A stretch of 64,000 nucleotides of DNA from an uncultured Bacteroidia bacterium (GCA_937922655.1 CALAJH010000001.1:248001-312000); one strand, 5' to 3'; positions 31,339 through 40,705 are shown, counted from the first letter of the stretch. The notes: generated by a model from the sequence alone, not told the origin. Translations and numbers: made by a program.

Positions 31339-32291
31339 AACTTTTTTTTCAATCTTTCCATCAATTCAATAAAAGGATTGGCGTTGAGCATGACGTAATA
31401 ATGCAAATGCTTCACGCCTTTGTCCAACAAATCCAAGGCTTGGTGGTAAGCGAAGTCCAGACCGATTTGTCGGGCTTGCACATCGTCTTTGGCGTTCATA
31501 AGCGCGTCCACGAATTCTTCGGGGAAATTTATATGAAACGCCGCCGGCAGCGCTTGCAAGTGTTTTTTCAGGGTAATGATTTTCAAACCCGGAATGATGG
31601 GAATGGTAACCCCCGCCGCCCGACATTTTTCAACGTAGTCGAAGTAGTGGCGGTTGTCAAAAAACATTTGGGTAACGGCGTAATGGGCGCCGGCGTCCTG
31701 CTTTTTTTTTAAGACTTCGATATCGAATTTGAGGTTGGGAGACTGAAAGTGTTTTTCGGGATAGGCGGCGACGCCGATGCAAAAATCGGTGGGAACCGCG
31801 TCCATGAGTTTGTCCAAATAACATCCCCGGTTCATGGCGGCCACCTGTTCAACCAAATTGACGGCGTAACGATTGACGCTTTTGCCTTCGGCGACGGGTT
31901 TGTCGTATTTGGCGTCGCCACGAATGAGCAAAAGGTTTTCCACGCCCAGATAATTGAGTTCGATGAGCGCGTCCTCGGTTTCTTCGCGCGTGAAGCCCGC
32001 ACACAAAATATGCGGAACGGGGTCGATGTTGTATTTGTATTTGATGGCCGCGCAAATCCCAAAAGTGCCGGGAGACTTGCGCTTGACCACCCGTTTGAAC
32101 GTGCCGTCGGGTTGTTCGTCCCAAATGACCTCCGCCGAATGGCTGGTAACGTCAATGAACGGGGGTTTGTAAGGTAAAATTGAAGCGATGGCGCGGTCGA
32201 TTTGCTCAAAACTCCCGCCCCGTTTGGGCGGAATGATTTCTATGCTGACAAACGGCGCGGTTGTCCGTTCGATATGTTCGATGACTTTCAT
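31335..32291 (-). CDS. metF: Methylenetetrahydrofolate reductase
   Basis: A 318-residue flavoprotein that reduces 5,10-methylene-THF to 5-methyl-THF for methionine synthesis. It opens MKVIEHIERTTAPFVSIEIIPPKRG, the conserved start with the catalytic Glu in SIEIIPP. It also shows IDVTSHSA, the NLLLIRGD strand, AAYPEKHFQSPN and ALYDNRHYFDYV-type strands (here MFFDNRHYFDYV). The ATG at 32291 gives the usual N-terminus, and in-frame codons further upstream lie outside the domain. It overlaps by 4 bases with a small lipoprotein gene downstream. Confidence 0.96.
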   Translation of the reverse strand: MKVIEHIERTTAPFVSIEIIPPKRGGSFEQIDRAIASILPYKPPFIDVTSHSAEVIWDEQPDGTFKRVVKRKSPGTFGICAAIKYKYNIDPVPHILCAGFTREETEDALIELNYLGVENLLLIRGDAKYDKPVAEGKSVNRYAVNLVEQVAAMNRGCYLDKLMDAVPTDFCIGVAAYPEKHFQSPNLKFDIEVLKKKQDAGAHYAVTQMFFDNRHYFDYVEKCRAAGVTIPIIPGLKIITLKKHLQALPAAFHINFPEEFVDALMNAKDDVQARQIGLDFAYHQALDLLDKGVKHLHYYVMLNANPFIELMERLKKKL

Positions 32292-32431
32292 CCGTATTGC
32301 AAATATCGAAAATCTTTTGTTGTAACCCAAATTCTTCGAGCCTTAATTTTTTGCGTGAAGGCCGACGTTCGGCGATGCGGACGATGGAAAAATAGGCGCG
32401 AGGACGGTTTGGGGATACGGCGGCGATGGCT

Positions 32432-32439
32432 TAACTTTG
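32432..32439 (+). promoter_or_regulatory. -7 box TAACTTTG of the MoxR gene
   Basis: Lies 5 bases before ATG 32445, apparent leaderless arrangement. Confidence 0.65.
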
Positions 32440-32444
32440 CGTCC

Positions 32445-33458
32445 ATGAGCGAGTATTCATCGCAGGCGGGGTGGCAAGCGCGACAGGCGGCGAACTTGGA
32501 GGGAATTTTGGGGCCGTTCGTACAAAAAATCGAACGTTTGACCTCGGAAATGAGCCGCGTCGTCGTCGGCCAACAAACGATGGTGCATCGGCTGTTGGTC
32601 GGTTTGTTCACCGGCGGCCACGTGTTGTTGGAAGGCGCCCCGGGCTTGGCCAAAACCCTGACCGTTTCGACGTTGGCCAAAGCCCTGAGCCTGCGCTTCA
32701 AGCGCATTCAGTTTACGCCCGACCTGTTACCGACCGACCTCGTCGGCACGCTCATTTACAATCCCCGCGACGGACGTTTCGAAGTTAAAACGGGCCCCGT
32801 TTTCGCCAACATCGTTTTGGCCGACGAAATCAACCGTTCGCCGGCCAAAGTGCAAAGCGCCCTGCTCGAAGCCATGCAGGAAAAACAGGTAACCCTCGGC
32901 GACGAAACCTATCCCCTGCCCAAACCCTTCCTTGTTTTGGCCACCCAGAATCCCATTGACCAACAAGGCACCTACCCCCTGCCCGAAGCCCAACTCGACC
33001 GCTTCATGCTCAAAGTACACATCGACTATCCCACGCGAGAAGAAGAACTCAAAATCCTGAAAATGTCCGCCGAACCGCCCTACGAAGTGCGCGCTCAACT
33101 TTCGGGAACGGACGTGATGGAAATACGTTCGCTCGTTCACCGCGTGTATTTGAGCGAACGACTGGAAAACTACATCGTGGATTTGGTGGGCGCCACACGC
33201 AAGCCCGAGGCCTACAAGCTTGCCGAACTCAAAAAATACATCGAATTCGGCGCCTCGCCCCGAGCGACGATAGCGTTGGCCGCCGCGTCCCGCGCCGCCG
33301 CGTTTATCGCCGGGCGTTCCCACGTCACACCCGACGACGTCAAATCCCTCGCCAACGACGTCCTCAACCACCGCATCATCCTACGCTACGAAGCCGAGGC
33401 CGACGGACTCAACGCCCGAAAAATCGTCGATATCTTCATGGAAAAACTCCCGATTTAA
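32445..33458 (+). CDS. MoxR-family AAA+ ATPase
   Basis: A 337-residue ATPase of the MoxR type. Walker A is GAPGLAKT, Walker B VLADEINRSPAKVQ, sensor 1 LATQNPIDQQGTYPLPEAQLDRF, and the C-terminal lid contains ASPRATIALAAASRA. MoxR proteins act as chaperone-like factors, often with DUF58/VWA partners, in maturing complexes or stress responses. Those partners are not next to it. A DUF4129 protein, usually part of the same cluster in Bacteroidota, is 14 kb away. The ATG lies 5 bases after a TAACTTTG box, which decides the start. Confidence 0.93.
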   Translation: MSEYSSQAGWQARQAANLEGILGPFVQKIERLTSEMSRVVVGQQTMVHRLLVGLFTGGHVLLEGAPGLAKTLTVSTLAKALSLRFKRIQFTPDLLPTDLVGTLIYNPRDGRFEVKTGPVFANIVLADEINRSPAKVQSALLEAMQEKQVTLGDETYPLPKPFLVLATQNPIDQQGTYPLPEAQLDRFMLKVHIDYPTREEELKILKMSAEPPYEVRAQLSGTDVMEIRSLVHRVYLSERLENYIVDLVGATRKPEAYKLAELKKYIEFGASPRATIALAAASRAAAFIAGRSHVTPDDVKSLANDVLNHRIILRYEAEADGLNARKIVDIFMEKLPI

Positions 33459-33482
33459 CTCCCCCCTAACCATTCCGTTGTT

Positions 33483-34559
33483 TTAGGGTTTGTAGCCCGA
33501 ATCTTTGAGAATCGTCGAATAATCTTCGGTGTTGAGCAGTTGTTCGAGTGTGGTTTCGGGGCGTTTTTTCATGTATGCGCGTACAATTTGCCAGCCCATG
33601 TATTCGCCCAGTCGCGGCGCCGACTCCTGTGCCAATCCCGACGTATACGGCGACTCGTTGATAAACTTTTGATATTTCAAGGGGTTCTGCTCGTAAAAAA
33701 GCGGGGCAAGGTCGTGGTAAATTTCCCTGACGAACTCTTGACACCATTTCAATTGCGCCCCCGAATAATAGATTTTCAATGAATCGGGGGTGTCGGGTAA
33801 AAACACGTCCAAACAATAATTCTGAATACCGAAATGAATCATCCAGTCCAACAACTTGGGATTTTGGGCGGGGGTGAGTTTTCTTTGTCTGCGGCCGACC
33901 AACGATTTCATCACCGTCACGGGAAGATATTTGGCTTCAAAACGCGCGGCGATGTAAGTCGGGGTTTGGGCGGGACGAAAAGGAAATTTCGGGCCGGCAA
34001 AGCAATTCAACCCTATGCCCAAATAATTTTTCGTCCAAAACGCCTGTTGCGTGGAAACGGCGTATTCGGGCGGAAATTGCGGGTCGGGCGGAAACGAAAA
34101 AGTGAGTACCGTCGGCGCGACAAAGTCCGGAAAATGTTTCATCGCCCGTCGAAACGGTTTTTCCAACGCCGCTTTGAAATCGTAGTTCGGCGGAAAAACG
34201 GCGAGCGTCGAATCGACGAGTTTCATCCAATGTTCGTCTTGCGCCAACGGAATGAGCATTTGGGTCAGCTCGTCGTCGATGGATTGAGGCGGAAGGGTGT
34301 CGAAGGCCGTCGGGTCCCAAACCTCGGGGTAAAACCAACGAATGTACATATCCCGGTAGGGTGCAAACCGGTTTTGATAAACCTCTTGCGGGCTCAGACC
34401 GGCTTTAAGGTCGGCGGCGGCCTGTTTAAGCGCCCATTCGCCCCGCTCGACTTTTAAGTCCAATGTCGGAAGTTCATCCTCTTCGGACTTGCATGCCCAG
34501 AGCGCCAATGCCGGCGCCAACATCAGCATCCAGCGAAGTATGGTTTTCTTTATTCCCAT
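33483..34559 (-). CDS. gldB: Gliding-motility lipoprotein GldB-like
   Basis: A 358-residue lipoprotein (signal MGIKKTILRWMLMLAPALALWAC, Cys23). Family-type segments include NYLGIGLNCFAG near residue 180 and the conserved C-terminal run of FINESPYTSGLAQESAPRLG followed by GWQIVRAYMKKRPETTLEQLL and ...ILKDSGYKP. GldB is required for gliding in Flavobacterium and associates with the Gld/T9SS apparatus in the envelope. Here it sits alone between moxR and dihydroorotase, with a TATTTTTG box 8 bases before the ATG. Its presence is consistent with the several T9SS cargo genes in the window. Confidence 0.85.
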   Translation of the reverse strand: MGIKKTILRWMLMLAPALALWACKSEEDELPTLDLKVERGEWALKQAAADLKAGLSPQEVYQNRFAPYRDMYIRWFYPEVWDPTAFDTLPPQSIDDELTQMLIPLAQDEHWMKLVDSTLAVFPPNYDFKAALEKPFRRAMKHFPDFVAPTVLTFSFPPDPQFPPEYAVSTQQAFWTKNYLGIGLNCFAGPKFPFRPAQTPTYIAARFEAKYLPVTVMKSLVGRRQRKLTPAQNPKLLDWMIHFGIQNYCLDVFLPDTPDSLKIYYSGAQLKWCQEFVREIYHDLAPLFYEQNPLKYQKFINESPYTSGLAQESAPRLGEYMGWQIVRAYMKKRPETTLEQLLNTEDYSTILKDSGYKP

Positions 34560-34567
34560 CGTATCGG

Positions 34568-34575
34568 CAAAAATA
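34568..34575 (-). promoter_or_regulatory. -7 box TATTTTTG of gldB
   Basis: Lies 8 bases before the gldB ATG at 34559. Confidence 0.55.
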
Positions 34576-34627
34576 GAACTTTATTCCCAATTTCGAAGCT
34601 CGCAAAACTTATGTGCGGCGTCGTAAA

Positions 34628-35959
34628 TTAGCGCATAAAACGCAATCTTTTTCCGCGAACGCCGTCGTCGAACCGGCCTTGCGAATAAACCAAGGCGCCG
34701 TTGACGAAAACGCGTTCGACCCGCGCGGAAAACGTTTGGCCTTCGAGCGGCGACCATCCGCATTTGTACAACAACGCTTCGGGGGTAACGACGTGCAACG
34801 AATCGGGACGGACAAGGACGATATCGGCATAACCGCCTTCGCGCATAAAGCCGCGGTCTTGAATACCAAAGAGTCTTGCCGGAGCGTGGGCCGCACGTTC
34901 AACGGCCGTCGCCAAATCGAACGCCCCCGCCGCAACAAGTTCAAAAATCATCGGCACGACGTGCTGCACCAACGGCCCGCCCGACGGCGCGTCGAAATAA
35001 GGTTTGTTTTTTTCGTCTCGGGTGTGAGGTGCATGGTCGGTGGCCAAAACGTCGATACGTCCTTGGGCAAGGGCTTGGCGAAGGGCTTGACGGTCTTCGG
35101 CGGTTTTGACGGCGGGGTTCCACTTGATGCGGTTGCCGAGACGTTCGTAGTCGGCGTCGCAGAACCAAAGGTGGTGCAAGCAGGCTTCGGCGGTGATGCG
35201 TTTGTCGGGCCGTTCTTTGAGCGGTGCGGGGTCGAACAATTCGATTTCGTCGGCGGTGGAAACGTGTAAAACATGGAGGCGCGTACCGTGTTTTTTCGCC
35301 AATCCCACGGCCTTGGAACTCGAAAGCCAACAGGCCTCGCGCGAACGAATTTCGGGATGGAGTCGGGCATGACCGCCGTCGGGATGAAGCCCTTTGAACC
35401 GGGCGGTGTTGGCGCGAACGGTGGGTTCGTCCTCGCAGTGCGTGGCAACAAGAACGGGACTTTCGGCAAAGATACTTTCCAACGCCGCGTCCGAATCCAC
35501 GAGCAAGTCCCCCGTTGACGAACCCATAAACACTTTGAGTCCGCAAACGTTTTGCGGGTCGAGGCGCAGCCATTCCTCGCGGTTGTCGTTGCTTGCGCCA
35601 AGATAAAAAGAGAAATTGGCCGCCGAAACTTGGGCGGCGCGGACGTATTTTTGTTCAAGAAGCTCGAGCGTAACGGCGGCGGGAAAGGTGTTGGGCATTT
35701 CCATAAACGAAGTTACGCCGCCCGCAATCGCCGCCCGGCTTTCGGTATACAAATCCCCTTTGTGCGTCAGCCCCGGTTCGCGAAAATGCACTTGGTCGTC
35801 AATCAAACCGGGTAAAAGATACATGCCGCGTGCATCGATAAAGCCACCCGTATCCGACGGCCCGCCTTCGACCACCCGTTCGATGCGTTCCCCTCGCACC
35901 TTCACCGAACCCTCGAATATTTTACCCTCGTTGACCACTAGGGCGTTGGCTATCCACAT
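34628..35959 (-). CDS. pyrC: Dihydroorotase (amidohydrolase, type I)
   Basis: A 443-residue amidohydrolase. Metal ligands are in DDQVHFREPG (His-x-His-like, here VHF with Arg-Glu-Pro), ATHCED and LHVLHVST. The bridging carboxylysine is Lys in GLKVFMGSSTG, and the catalytic Asp is in ATDHAPHT. Length and DQVHFREPG fit dihydroorotase of pyrimidine synthesis. Allantoinase-like hydrolases are close relatives and cannot be wholly excluded. The ATG lies 4 bases after a TAACTTTG box. Confidence 0.88.
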   Translation of the reverse strand: MWIANALVVNEGKIFEGSVKVRGERIERVVEGGPSDTGGFIDARGMYLLPGLIDDQVHFREPGLTHKGDLYTESRAAIAGGVTSFMEMPNTFPAAVTLELLEQKYVRAAQVSAANFSFYLGASNDNREEWLRLDPQNVCGLKVFMGSSTGDLLVDSDAALESIFAESPVLVATHCEDEPTVRANTARFKGLHPDGGHARLHPEIRSREACWLSSSKAVGLAKKHGTRLHVLHVSTADEIELFDPAPLKERPDKRITAEACLHHLWFCDADYERLGNRIKWNPAVKTAEDRQALRQALAQGRIDVLATDHAPHTRDEKNKPYFDAPSGGPLVQHVVPMIFELVAAGAFDLATAVERAAHAPARLFGIQDRGFMREGGYADIVLVRPDSLHVVTPEALLYKCGWSPLEGQTFSARVERVFVNGALVYSQGRFDDGVRGKRLRFMR

Positions 35960-35963
35960 GACG

Positions 35964-35971
35964 CAAAGTTA
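35964..35971 (-). promoter_or_regulatory. -7 box TAACTTTG of dihydroorotase
   Basis: Lies 4 bases before ATG 35959, apparent leaderless arrangement. Confidence 0.65.
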
Positions 35972-36267
35972 ATCCGGTTTTGACGAAAGCAAAAACAGGG
36001 AACGATGTAGCCGCGTACAACGGGCAACGACGAAAAAATATCCGCATTGAAAGTATTGTTTGTTGCATGGCAAACATCGCACGCGCACGGCCCTTAATAT
36101 CGCAAAAAACGGAAAACGAAACAATGCTTTGGACAGGATACAACGGATATGTAATGATAAAGCTTATGCATCGGCATTTTCACTTTAAAGTTATCCTTGA
36201 ATAAAGGTTTTAATTCACGCCGACTTTTCATCGTCAATTGTTTGGCGCTACCTAGGCTTGGGGTTGG

Positions 36268-36295
36268 CGTGCAAAAAAAATTTTTTTTTTGCACG
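36268..36295. repeat. A/T palindrome CGTGC-A8-T10-GCACG
   Basis: An inverted repeat with a five-base GC clamp at each end and an uninterrupted A-run and T-run between. It could act as a weak bidirectional terminator after dihydroorotase's upstream region or as a curved DNA element before the regulator gene. Purpose unproven. Confidence 0.5.
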
Positions 36296-36362
36296 AGTTT
36301 TGCCAACCTGTGTGCCATTGCGTCAATTTTTGTTAATTTTACGGTTTGAATACTGTATTAGT

Positions 36363-38006
36363 TTGAATATCGGTAAGCCAATTGTGTTGTGCGTCGACGA
36401 CGAGCCGATAGTTTTGGCGGGTCTGCGCGATACGTTGGAAAAAAAGTTAAGCGACGTTTGCCGTGTCGAGGCGACGAACTCTCCCGTCGAAGCATTGGAA
36501 ATACTGGCGGACCTTGTCATCGAGGGCGAACCCATTGCCGCCGTCATCACCGACCAAAACATGCCCAAAATTCCGGGCGACGAACTTTTGGTTCGCGTGC
36601 ACCGTACCGACCCGCGTATTCGCACCATCCTGCTGACCGGGCAAGCCTCCGCCGACGCCGTCGGCCGGGCTTTGAACGACGCCGGCCTTTACCGTTACAT
36701 CCCCAAACCATGGGATTATAAAGACCTCATTCTCACGGTCAAAGAAGCGGTCGCCAGCTGGGAAAAAGGCGTCGAACTCGAAGCGCGGGTGGCGATGTTG
36801 CAAGAACTCCAACACAACATCCGCACGCTTTCCCAAATCATGGACCCCGAGGCATTGGTCAAGGAGATATTGTCCATTGGTTTGAAAAAAACATCCGCCG
36901 ACCGCGGCATGCTGGCCTACGGCGGAAAAATTTATCGAAAAGAGACTTTTGGCGAGGTGGACTCCGCCGTTTCGTCCTTTCCGGAGGCCGCCGCCAGACT
37001 TGCGTTGGACGAACGCCGATACGTCGGTTTGAACGAAATGGACCTTGCGCCGGGGCCGCGTCCCTCGGACGCCTTATGCGCCCCCATATTTCGCCTCGAC
37101 CAATCTTTGGCCGTATTGTATTTGGAGAAAAAAAACGGTTTTTTTCACCCCATCGCCCTCGACCACCTCAAATTGTTTTTGGAACAGTGCGCCATTTTCA
37201 TCGAAAACACGCTCATGTACCAAAAGCTTAACGCGGGCGTCAAAGAACGAACCCAAGCCTTGGAAAGAACCGAACGCGCCCTTTCCGATTCGCTTGCCTA
37301 CGCCAAAATCGTACAATCCGCCCTTGCCCCCCGACAACCCGAATTTTCCGACCATTTTTCCGATTATTTTCTTCACTACCTCCCCGGAAAGACGCCCGGC
37401 GGCGACGGTTATTGGCTCGTCTCCGAAGGCAACACGGTCTATTTTTGTGTGGCCGAAGTTACAAACCCGGGCTTGGCCGCCCCCTTTTTGGCTCTTTTGG
37501 GAAGCACCCAATTGACCGAAATCGTACTGCAAAAACGCGTCGAGTCCGCCGGCGACATCCTCTACTTTCTTCACCAAAAAGTGGCCCAAATGGGACCCGA
37601 ACTTTGCATCGAAGTCGGCGTCAACGTCGCCTTGTGCGTCTACGACAAATCCGAACGATGCGTACGGTTTGCGGGCGCGGGTCTACCCATCGTCCACTTG
37701 CACGCAAACGACTTCGACGTTTACCCCACCGACGAAATCCCTCTCGGCATGAACAACGACGAATTTGGCGTTCGGTTGTTTTTGGAAGGCGAATTTTACG
37801 TCGCACCCGGCGACCGGCTGATTTTAGCCACCGATTCCGCCCTCAAAATTGCGGGAAACGGAAATATTTTCGTCGGCGCCGAAAAAATAGCCCAATACCT
37901 TTTGGCCGTACCGCCAACGGATTTTTCCAAAAAACATTTCGCCGAACATTTTTTCCCCCGCGAAACCTATGACGAGGATATTCTTGTTTTGGGATTAAAA
38001 TTGTGA
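36363..38006 (+). CDS. Response regulator with GAF and SpoIIE/PP2C-like phosphatase domains
   Basis: About 547 residues from TTG 36363. Residues 1-130 are a receiver domain with phosphoacceptor Asp64 (VITDQNMP), LLTGQAS and the Lys in YIPKPWDY. A helical linker leads to a GAF-like domain (about 170-320: DALCAPIF, LAVLYLEKKNGFF), a coiled coil (RTQALERTERALSD) and a PP2C/SpoIIE-like domain (about 335-547). In that domain the usual GDFYW appears as GGDGYW, but the following VADCTGHG-type motif reads VAEVTNPG, and the end is DEDILVL. Such proteins usually control anti-sigma or partner-switch systems, and none is adjacent. The upstream in-frame sequence overlaps an A/T palindrome and is unlikely to be coding. 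Confidence 0.82.
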   Translation: MNIGKPIVLCVDDEPIVLAGLRDTLEKKLSDVCRVEATNSPVEALEILADLVIEGEPIAAVITDQNMPKIPGDELLVRVHRTDPRIRTILLTGQASADAVGRALNDAGLYRYIPKPWDYKDLILTVKEAVASWEKGVELEARVAMLQELQHNIRTLSQIMDPEALVKEILSIGLKKTSADRGMLAYGGKIYRKETFGEVDSAVSSFPEAAARLALDERRYVGLNEMDLAPGPRPSDALCAPIFRLDQSLAVLYLEKKNGFFHPIALDHLKLFLEQCAIFIENTLMYQKLNAGVKERTQALERTERALSDSLAYAKIVQSALAPRQPEFSDHFSDYFLHYLPGKTPGGDGYWLVSEGNTVYFCVAEVTNPGLAAPFLALLGSTQLTEIVLQKRVESAGDILYFLHQKVAQMGPELCIEVGVNVALCVYDKSERCVRFAGAGLPIVHLHANDFDVYPTDEIPLGMNNDEFGVRLFLEGEFYVAPGDRLILATDSALKIAGNGNIFVGAEKIAQYLLAVPPTDFSKKHFAEHFFPRETYDEDILVLGLKL

Positions 38007-38108
38007 TTCGACTTCGACGTTGTTTCCGTCGTTGTGCGTTGTATTTTGCGTTCGTTTTTTTGAAAAAAACAACGATTTTTCTTCCCTTAATTCAAGAAGA
38101 AGCTCCAC

Positions 38109-39785
38109 ATGCTTAAAAGTTTGACGATAGAAAATTACGCGCTCATCGCCCGCACGGAAATTCAATGGGGGCCGAGGCTCAATTTAATTACCGGCGAAAC
38201 GGGTGCGGGAAAGTCTATGGTCGTCGGGGCGCTGGGATTGGTTTTGGGGCGCCGCGCCGATGCCGCCGTCCTTCGCGACCCCGAAAAAAAATGCGTCGTC
38301 GAAGCAACTTTCGGCGTTCGCCCCGCCGAATGGACGGACTTCGAGGACGTCGAAATTTCCGAAGACGAACTCATCGTTCGTCGCGAAATTTTACCCTCGG
38401 GAAAGTCCCGGGCGTTTGTCAACGATTCGCCCGCCAACCTGCAAACCCTGCGTAAAATCGCCGACCGTTTGGCCGACGTCCACGGACAAAACGAAAGCGT
38501 TTTGTTGCAAAACCCCGAGGTACAACTCGAAATTTTGGACAAGTACGCGGGATTGGATTTACATTCGTATACGGCACAATACAAAACCTTTCGACAAACG
38601 GCAACTCGGCTGGCCGAACTCAAAGAGGCGAACGTACGCGCGTTGCGCGAGGCCGAATTTTTGCGTTTCCAAAGCGAGGAGCTGGGCAAAGCCGCGCTCG
38701 TTTCGGGCGAGGACGACGTTCTTGAACGGGACTTGGCCCGAATGTCCCGTGCCGAAGAGATTGGCGCCGTGGTTTCCGGGCGGATTTCCGTACTTGAAAC
38801 CGACGAAAATTCCACGGTCAATGTTTTGGCGGCGACGGTCAAAACCTTGGAAAGGCTTTCAAGCGTTTGTCCCGAATTGGGGACGGAGGCGCAAAAGTTG
38901 GCCGAGGCCCGTCTTTTGATTTCCGACGCCGTCGCCGAGCTTGAACGCGTGGTCGAATCCATCGAACTCGACCCCCACCAAATCGAACGTCTCCAACGCC
39001 GCCTCAACCTCATCAACAAACTCAAAGTCAAATACGGCGCCCGAACGGTGGACGATTTACTGACCATCCTCAACGACGTCAACGAACGACTTAGGGTCGT
39101 GGACGAGGCCGCCGACGAAATTCCGCGTTTGGAGGCCGAACTTTGGCGTTTGGAAAAAAGCGTTTTGGCGGCGGCGGCCACGCTCGAAAAAGCACGAAAA
39201 CAAGCGGCGACGGCTTTAGACCAAAAAGTCAACGAGTTGTTGGAAGCCGTTGGTTTCAGGGGCGCCGCTTTTTACACCGACGTTTCCCGCCTCGAAGGCG
39301 AAACGCCATTCGATGGCGCGTCGGTCAAAACGACGGCGACGGGTTTCAACGCCGTGCGTTTCATGGTGCGCACGAACGTCGGCTCGAATTTCGGACCGTT
39401 GGACGTGGTGGCTTCGGGCGGGGAAACGTCACGGATACTTTTGGCCCTTAAAACCGCGTTGGCGGAAAAAATGGAGCTTTCCCTACTGATTTTCGACGAA
39501 ATAGACACGGGCGTGGGTGGAGAAACGGCGTTGAAAGTGGGCAGAGTGTTGGAATCGTTGGCGGTCAAACACCAAGTATTGGCCGTTACCCATTTGCCCC
39601 AAATCGCCGCAAGAAGCGGCAATCATTATTACGTATACAAAGAGTCGGACGGGGAAAAGACGGTTTCGCGCATTGTCCAACTTGACGGCGACGAACGAAC
39701 GACGGAAATCGCCAAAATGATGAGCGGGGCGGAAACGCCGTCGGAGGCGGCGTTGCGCTCCGCGCGGGAATTAATCGCCGGGTAA
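38109..39785 (+). CDS. recN: DNA repair protein RecN
   Basis: A 558-residue SMC-like ATPase acting at double-strand breaks. It starts MLKSLTIENYALIARTEIQW, has Walker A ITGETGAGKSMVV, a long coiled-coil centre, the ABC signature VASGGETSRI and Walker B LLIFDEIDTGVGGETA, with the switch His in AVTHLPQIAA. The length matches the family. It stands alone, about 100 bases after the regulator gene, and its last 15 bases overlap the convergent hypothetical gene. Confidence 0.96.
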   Translation: MLKSLTIENYALIARTEIQWGPRLNLITGETGAGKSMVVGALGLVLGRRADAAVLRDPEKKCVVEATFGVRPAEWTDFEDVEISEDELIVRREILPSGKSRAFVNDSPANLQTLRKIADRLADVHGQNESVLLQNPEVQLEILDKYAGLDLHSYTAQYKTFRQTATRLAELKEANVRALREAEFLRFQSEELGKAALVSGEDDVLERDLARMSRAEEIGAVVSGRISVLETDENSTVNVLAATVKTLERLSSVCPELGTEAQKLAEARLLISDAVAELERVVESIELDPHQIERLQRRLNLINKLKVKYGARTVDDLLTILNDVNERLRVVDEAADEIPRLEAELWRLEKSVLAAAATLEKARKQAATALDQKVNELLEAVGFRGAAFYTDVSRLEGETPFDGASVKTTATGFNAVRFMVRTNVGSNFGPLDVVASGGETSRILLALKTALAEKMELSLLIFDEIDTGVGGETALKVGRVLESLAVKHQVLAVTHLPQIAARSGNHYYVYKESDGEKTVSRIVQLDGDERTTEIAKMMSGAETPSEAALRSARELIAG

Positions 39786-40322
39786 AAACAAACGAACGAC
39801 CTCGTTGCGAAAAGTGCGAAGCGCTTTGTCGCGGGCGGGTTCGGACTCGGGCGCGTTTTTCAGCGACGCCGCCACGGCTTCGACAAAATCCGCCGCCGTT
39901 GCGCGTTCGGGCATGTTTTGGGCAAGGTCGGTAAGAAACGTAACCACTTCCTCGCGGGCTTCGAGCAACGCCCCCCACGCCCGTTCCGATACATAGATTT
40001 GTTGGACGATGTTGTGTTCGAACTCGAGGCGAATCTCCTGTACCATGACGTCGCGCAATTGTTTGGCGCTGAGTCCGCCGGCGTTCGGCATTCGCGACAA
40101 TATTTGAAAAGGGTGGATGCGTTCGACGTAGAGCGTCAAGCGCTCGTAAGCTTGAAGGGTCAGGGGCAGGACGGATTCGTAGGCGTGAAAACGCCTCTCG
40201 CGTTCGGCCTTGCGGTCTGCGGCCCGTTGCGCCGCCGCAAACACCATGCGCCCCGCGCCGATGCTCAGCAGGGCCGGTATCGTGTATTTGGCGATTTCCA
40301 AAAGCTCCTTGACGATTTCCAT
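39771..40322 (-). CDS. Hypothetical protein with N-terminal membrane helix
   Basis: A 183-residue protein. Residues about 14-32 (TIPALLSIGAGRMVFAAAQ) form a single hydrophobic helix, followed by a basic stretch (RAADRKAERERRF) and a mostly helical cytoplasmic part. I recognise no catalytic motif. The ATG lies 4 bases after a TAATTTTG box, which is good evidence that it is a real gene despite its 15-base overlap with the end of recN. Confidence 0.75.
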   Translation of the reverse strand: MEIVKELLEIAKYTIPALLSIGAGRMVFAAAQRAADRKAERERRFHAYESVLPLTLQAYERLTLYVERIHPFQILSRMPNAGGLSAKQLRDVMVQEIRLEFEHNIVQQIYVSERAWGALLEAREEVVTFLTDLAQNMPERATAADFVEAVAASLKNAPESEPARDKALRTFRNEVVRLFLPGD

Positions 40323-40326
40323 CGCC

Positions 40327-40334
40327 CAAAATTA
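40327..40334 (-). promoter_or_regulatory. -7 box TAATTTTG of the hypothetical membrane gene
   Basis: Lies 4 bases before ATG 40322 and supports that small gene as real. Confidence 0.65.
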
Positions 40335-40456
40335 TCACTTTCGCCGTCGGCAATCAAATTCCCGGGCGTTTGACCCCTATTTTTATCATTTTGCCCGTCG
40401 TTTTTTCCGTGCAAACTATTTTAGCGCGTTTTCCGTTCTATCAAAATATACACATC

Positions 40457-40705
40457 ATGCGTATGACGTTCGAACCGCCGATAACTTGGTCGGATTACGA
40501 AGATATTGCGATGGGGCTTTACGAAAAGTTCGGCCCCGATTTTGACGAAGGCAAAATTTACCGCATCCGTTTTACCGACCTACACAAATGGGTCATGGAA
40601 TTGCCGAATTTTGTAGGCAAGCCCAATGAATCCAACGAAGGACATTTGGAAATGATACAAAGCCAATGGGTTTACGAATGGCGGCAAAACGCCAAACGCG
40701 AATAA
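40457..40705 (+). CDS. iscX: IscX-like Fe-S cluster assembly protein
   Basis: An 82-residue acidic protein. It shows the IscX pattern: WSDYEDIAMGLYEKFG, then YRIRFTDLHKWVMELPNF, then SNEGHLEMIQSQWVYEW. IscX binds IscS and modulates sulfur transfer and frataxin function. No other isc or suf gene is nearby. The ATG at 40457 is preferred, and another ATG 6 bases later is possible. Confidence 0.85.
   Translation: MRMTFEPPITWSDYEDIAMGLYEKFGPDFDEGKIYRIRFTDLHKWVMELPNFVGKPNESNEGHLEMIQSQWVYEWRQNAKRE

Larger units (their letters stand above)
35960..36362. other. Intergenic region between divergent dihydroorotase and the REC-GAF regulator
   Basis: About 400 bases. It holds the dihydroorotase -7 box (35964) and the A/T palindrome at 36268. 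Short open frames on both strands show no family resemblance, and nothing else is recognised. Confidence 0.55.
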
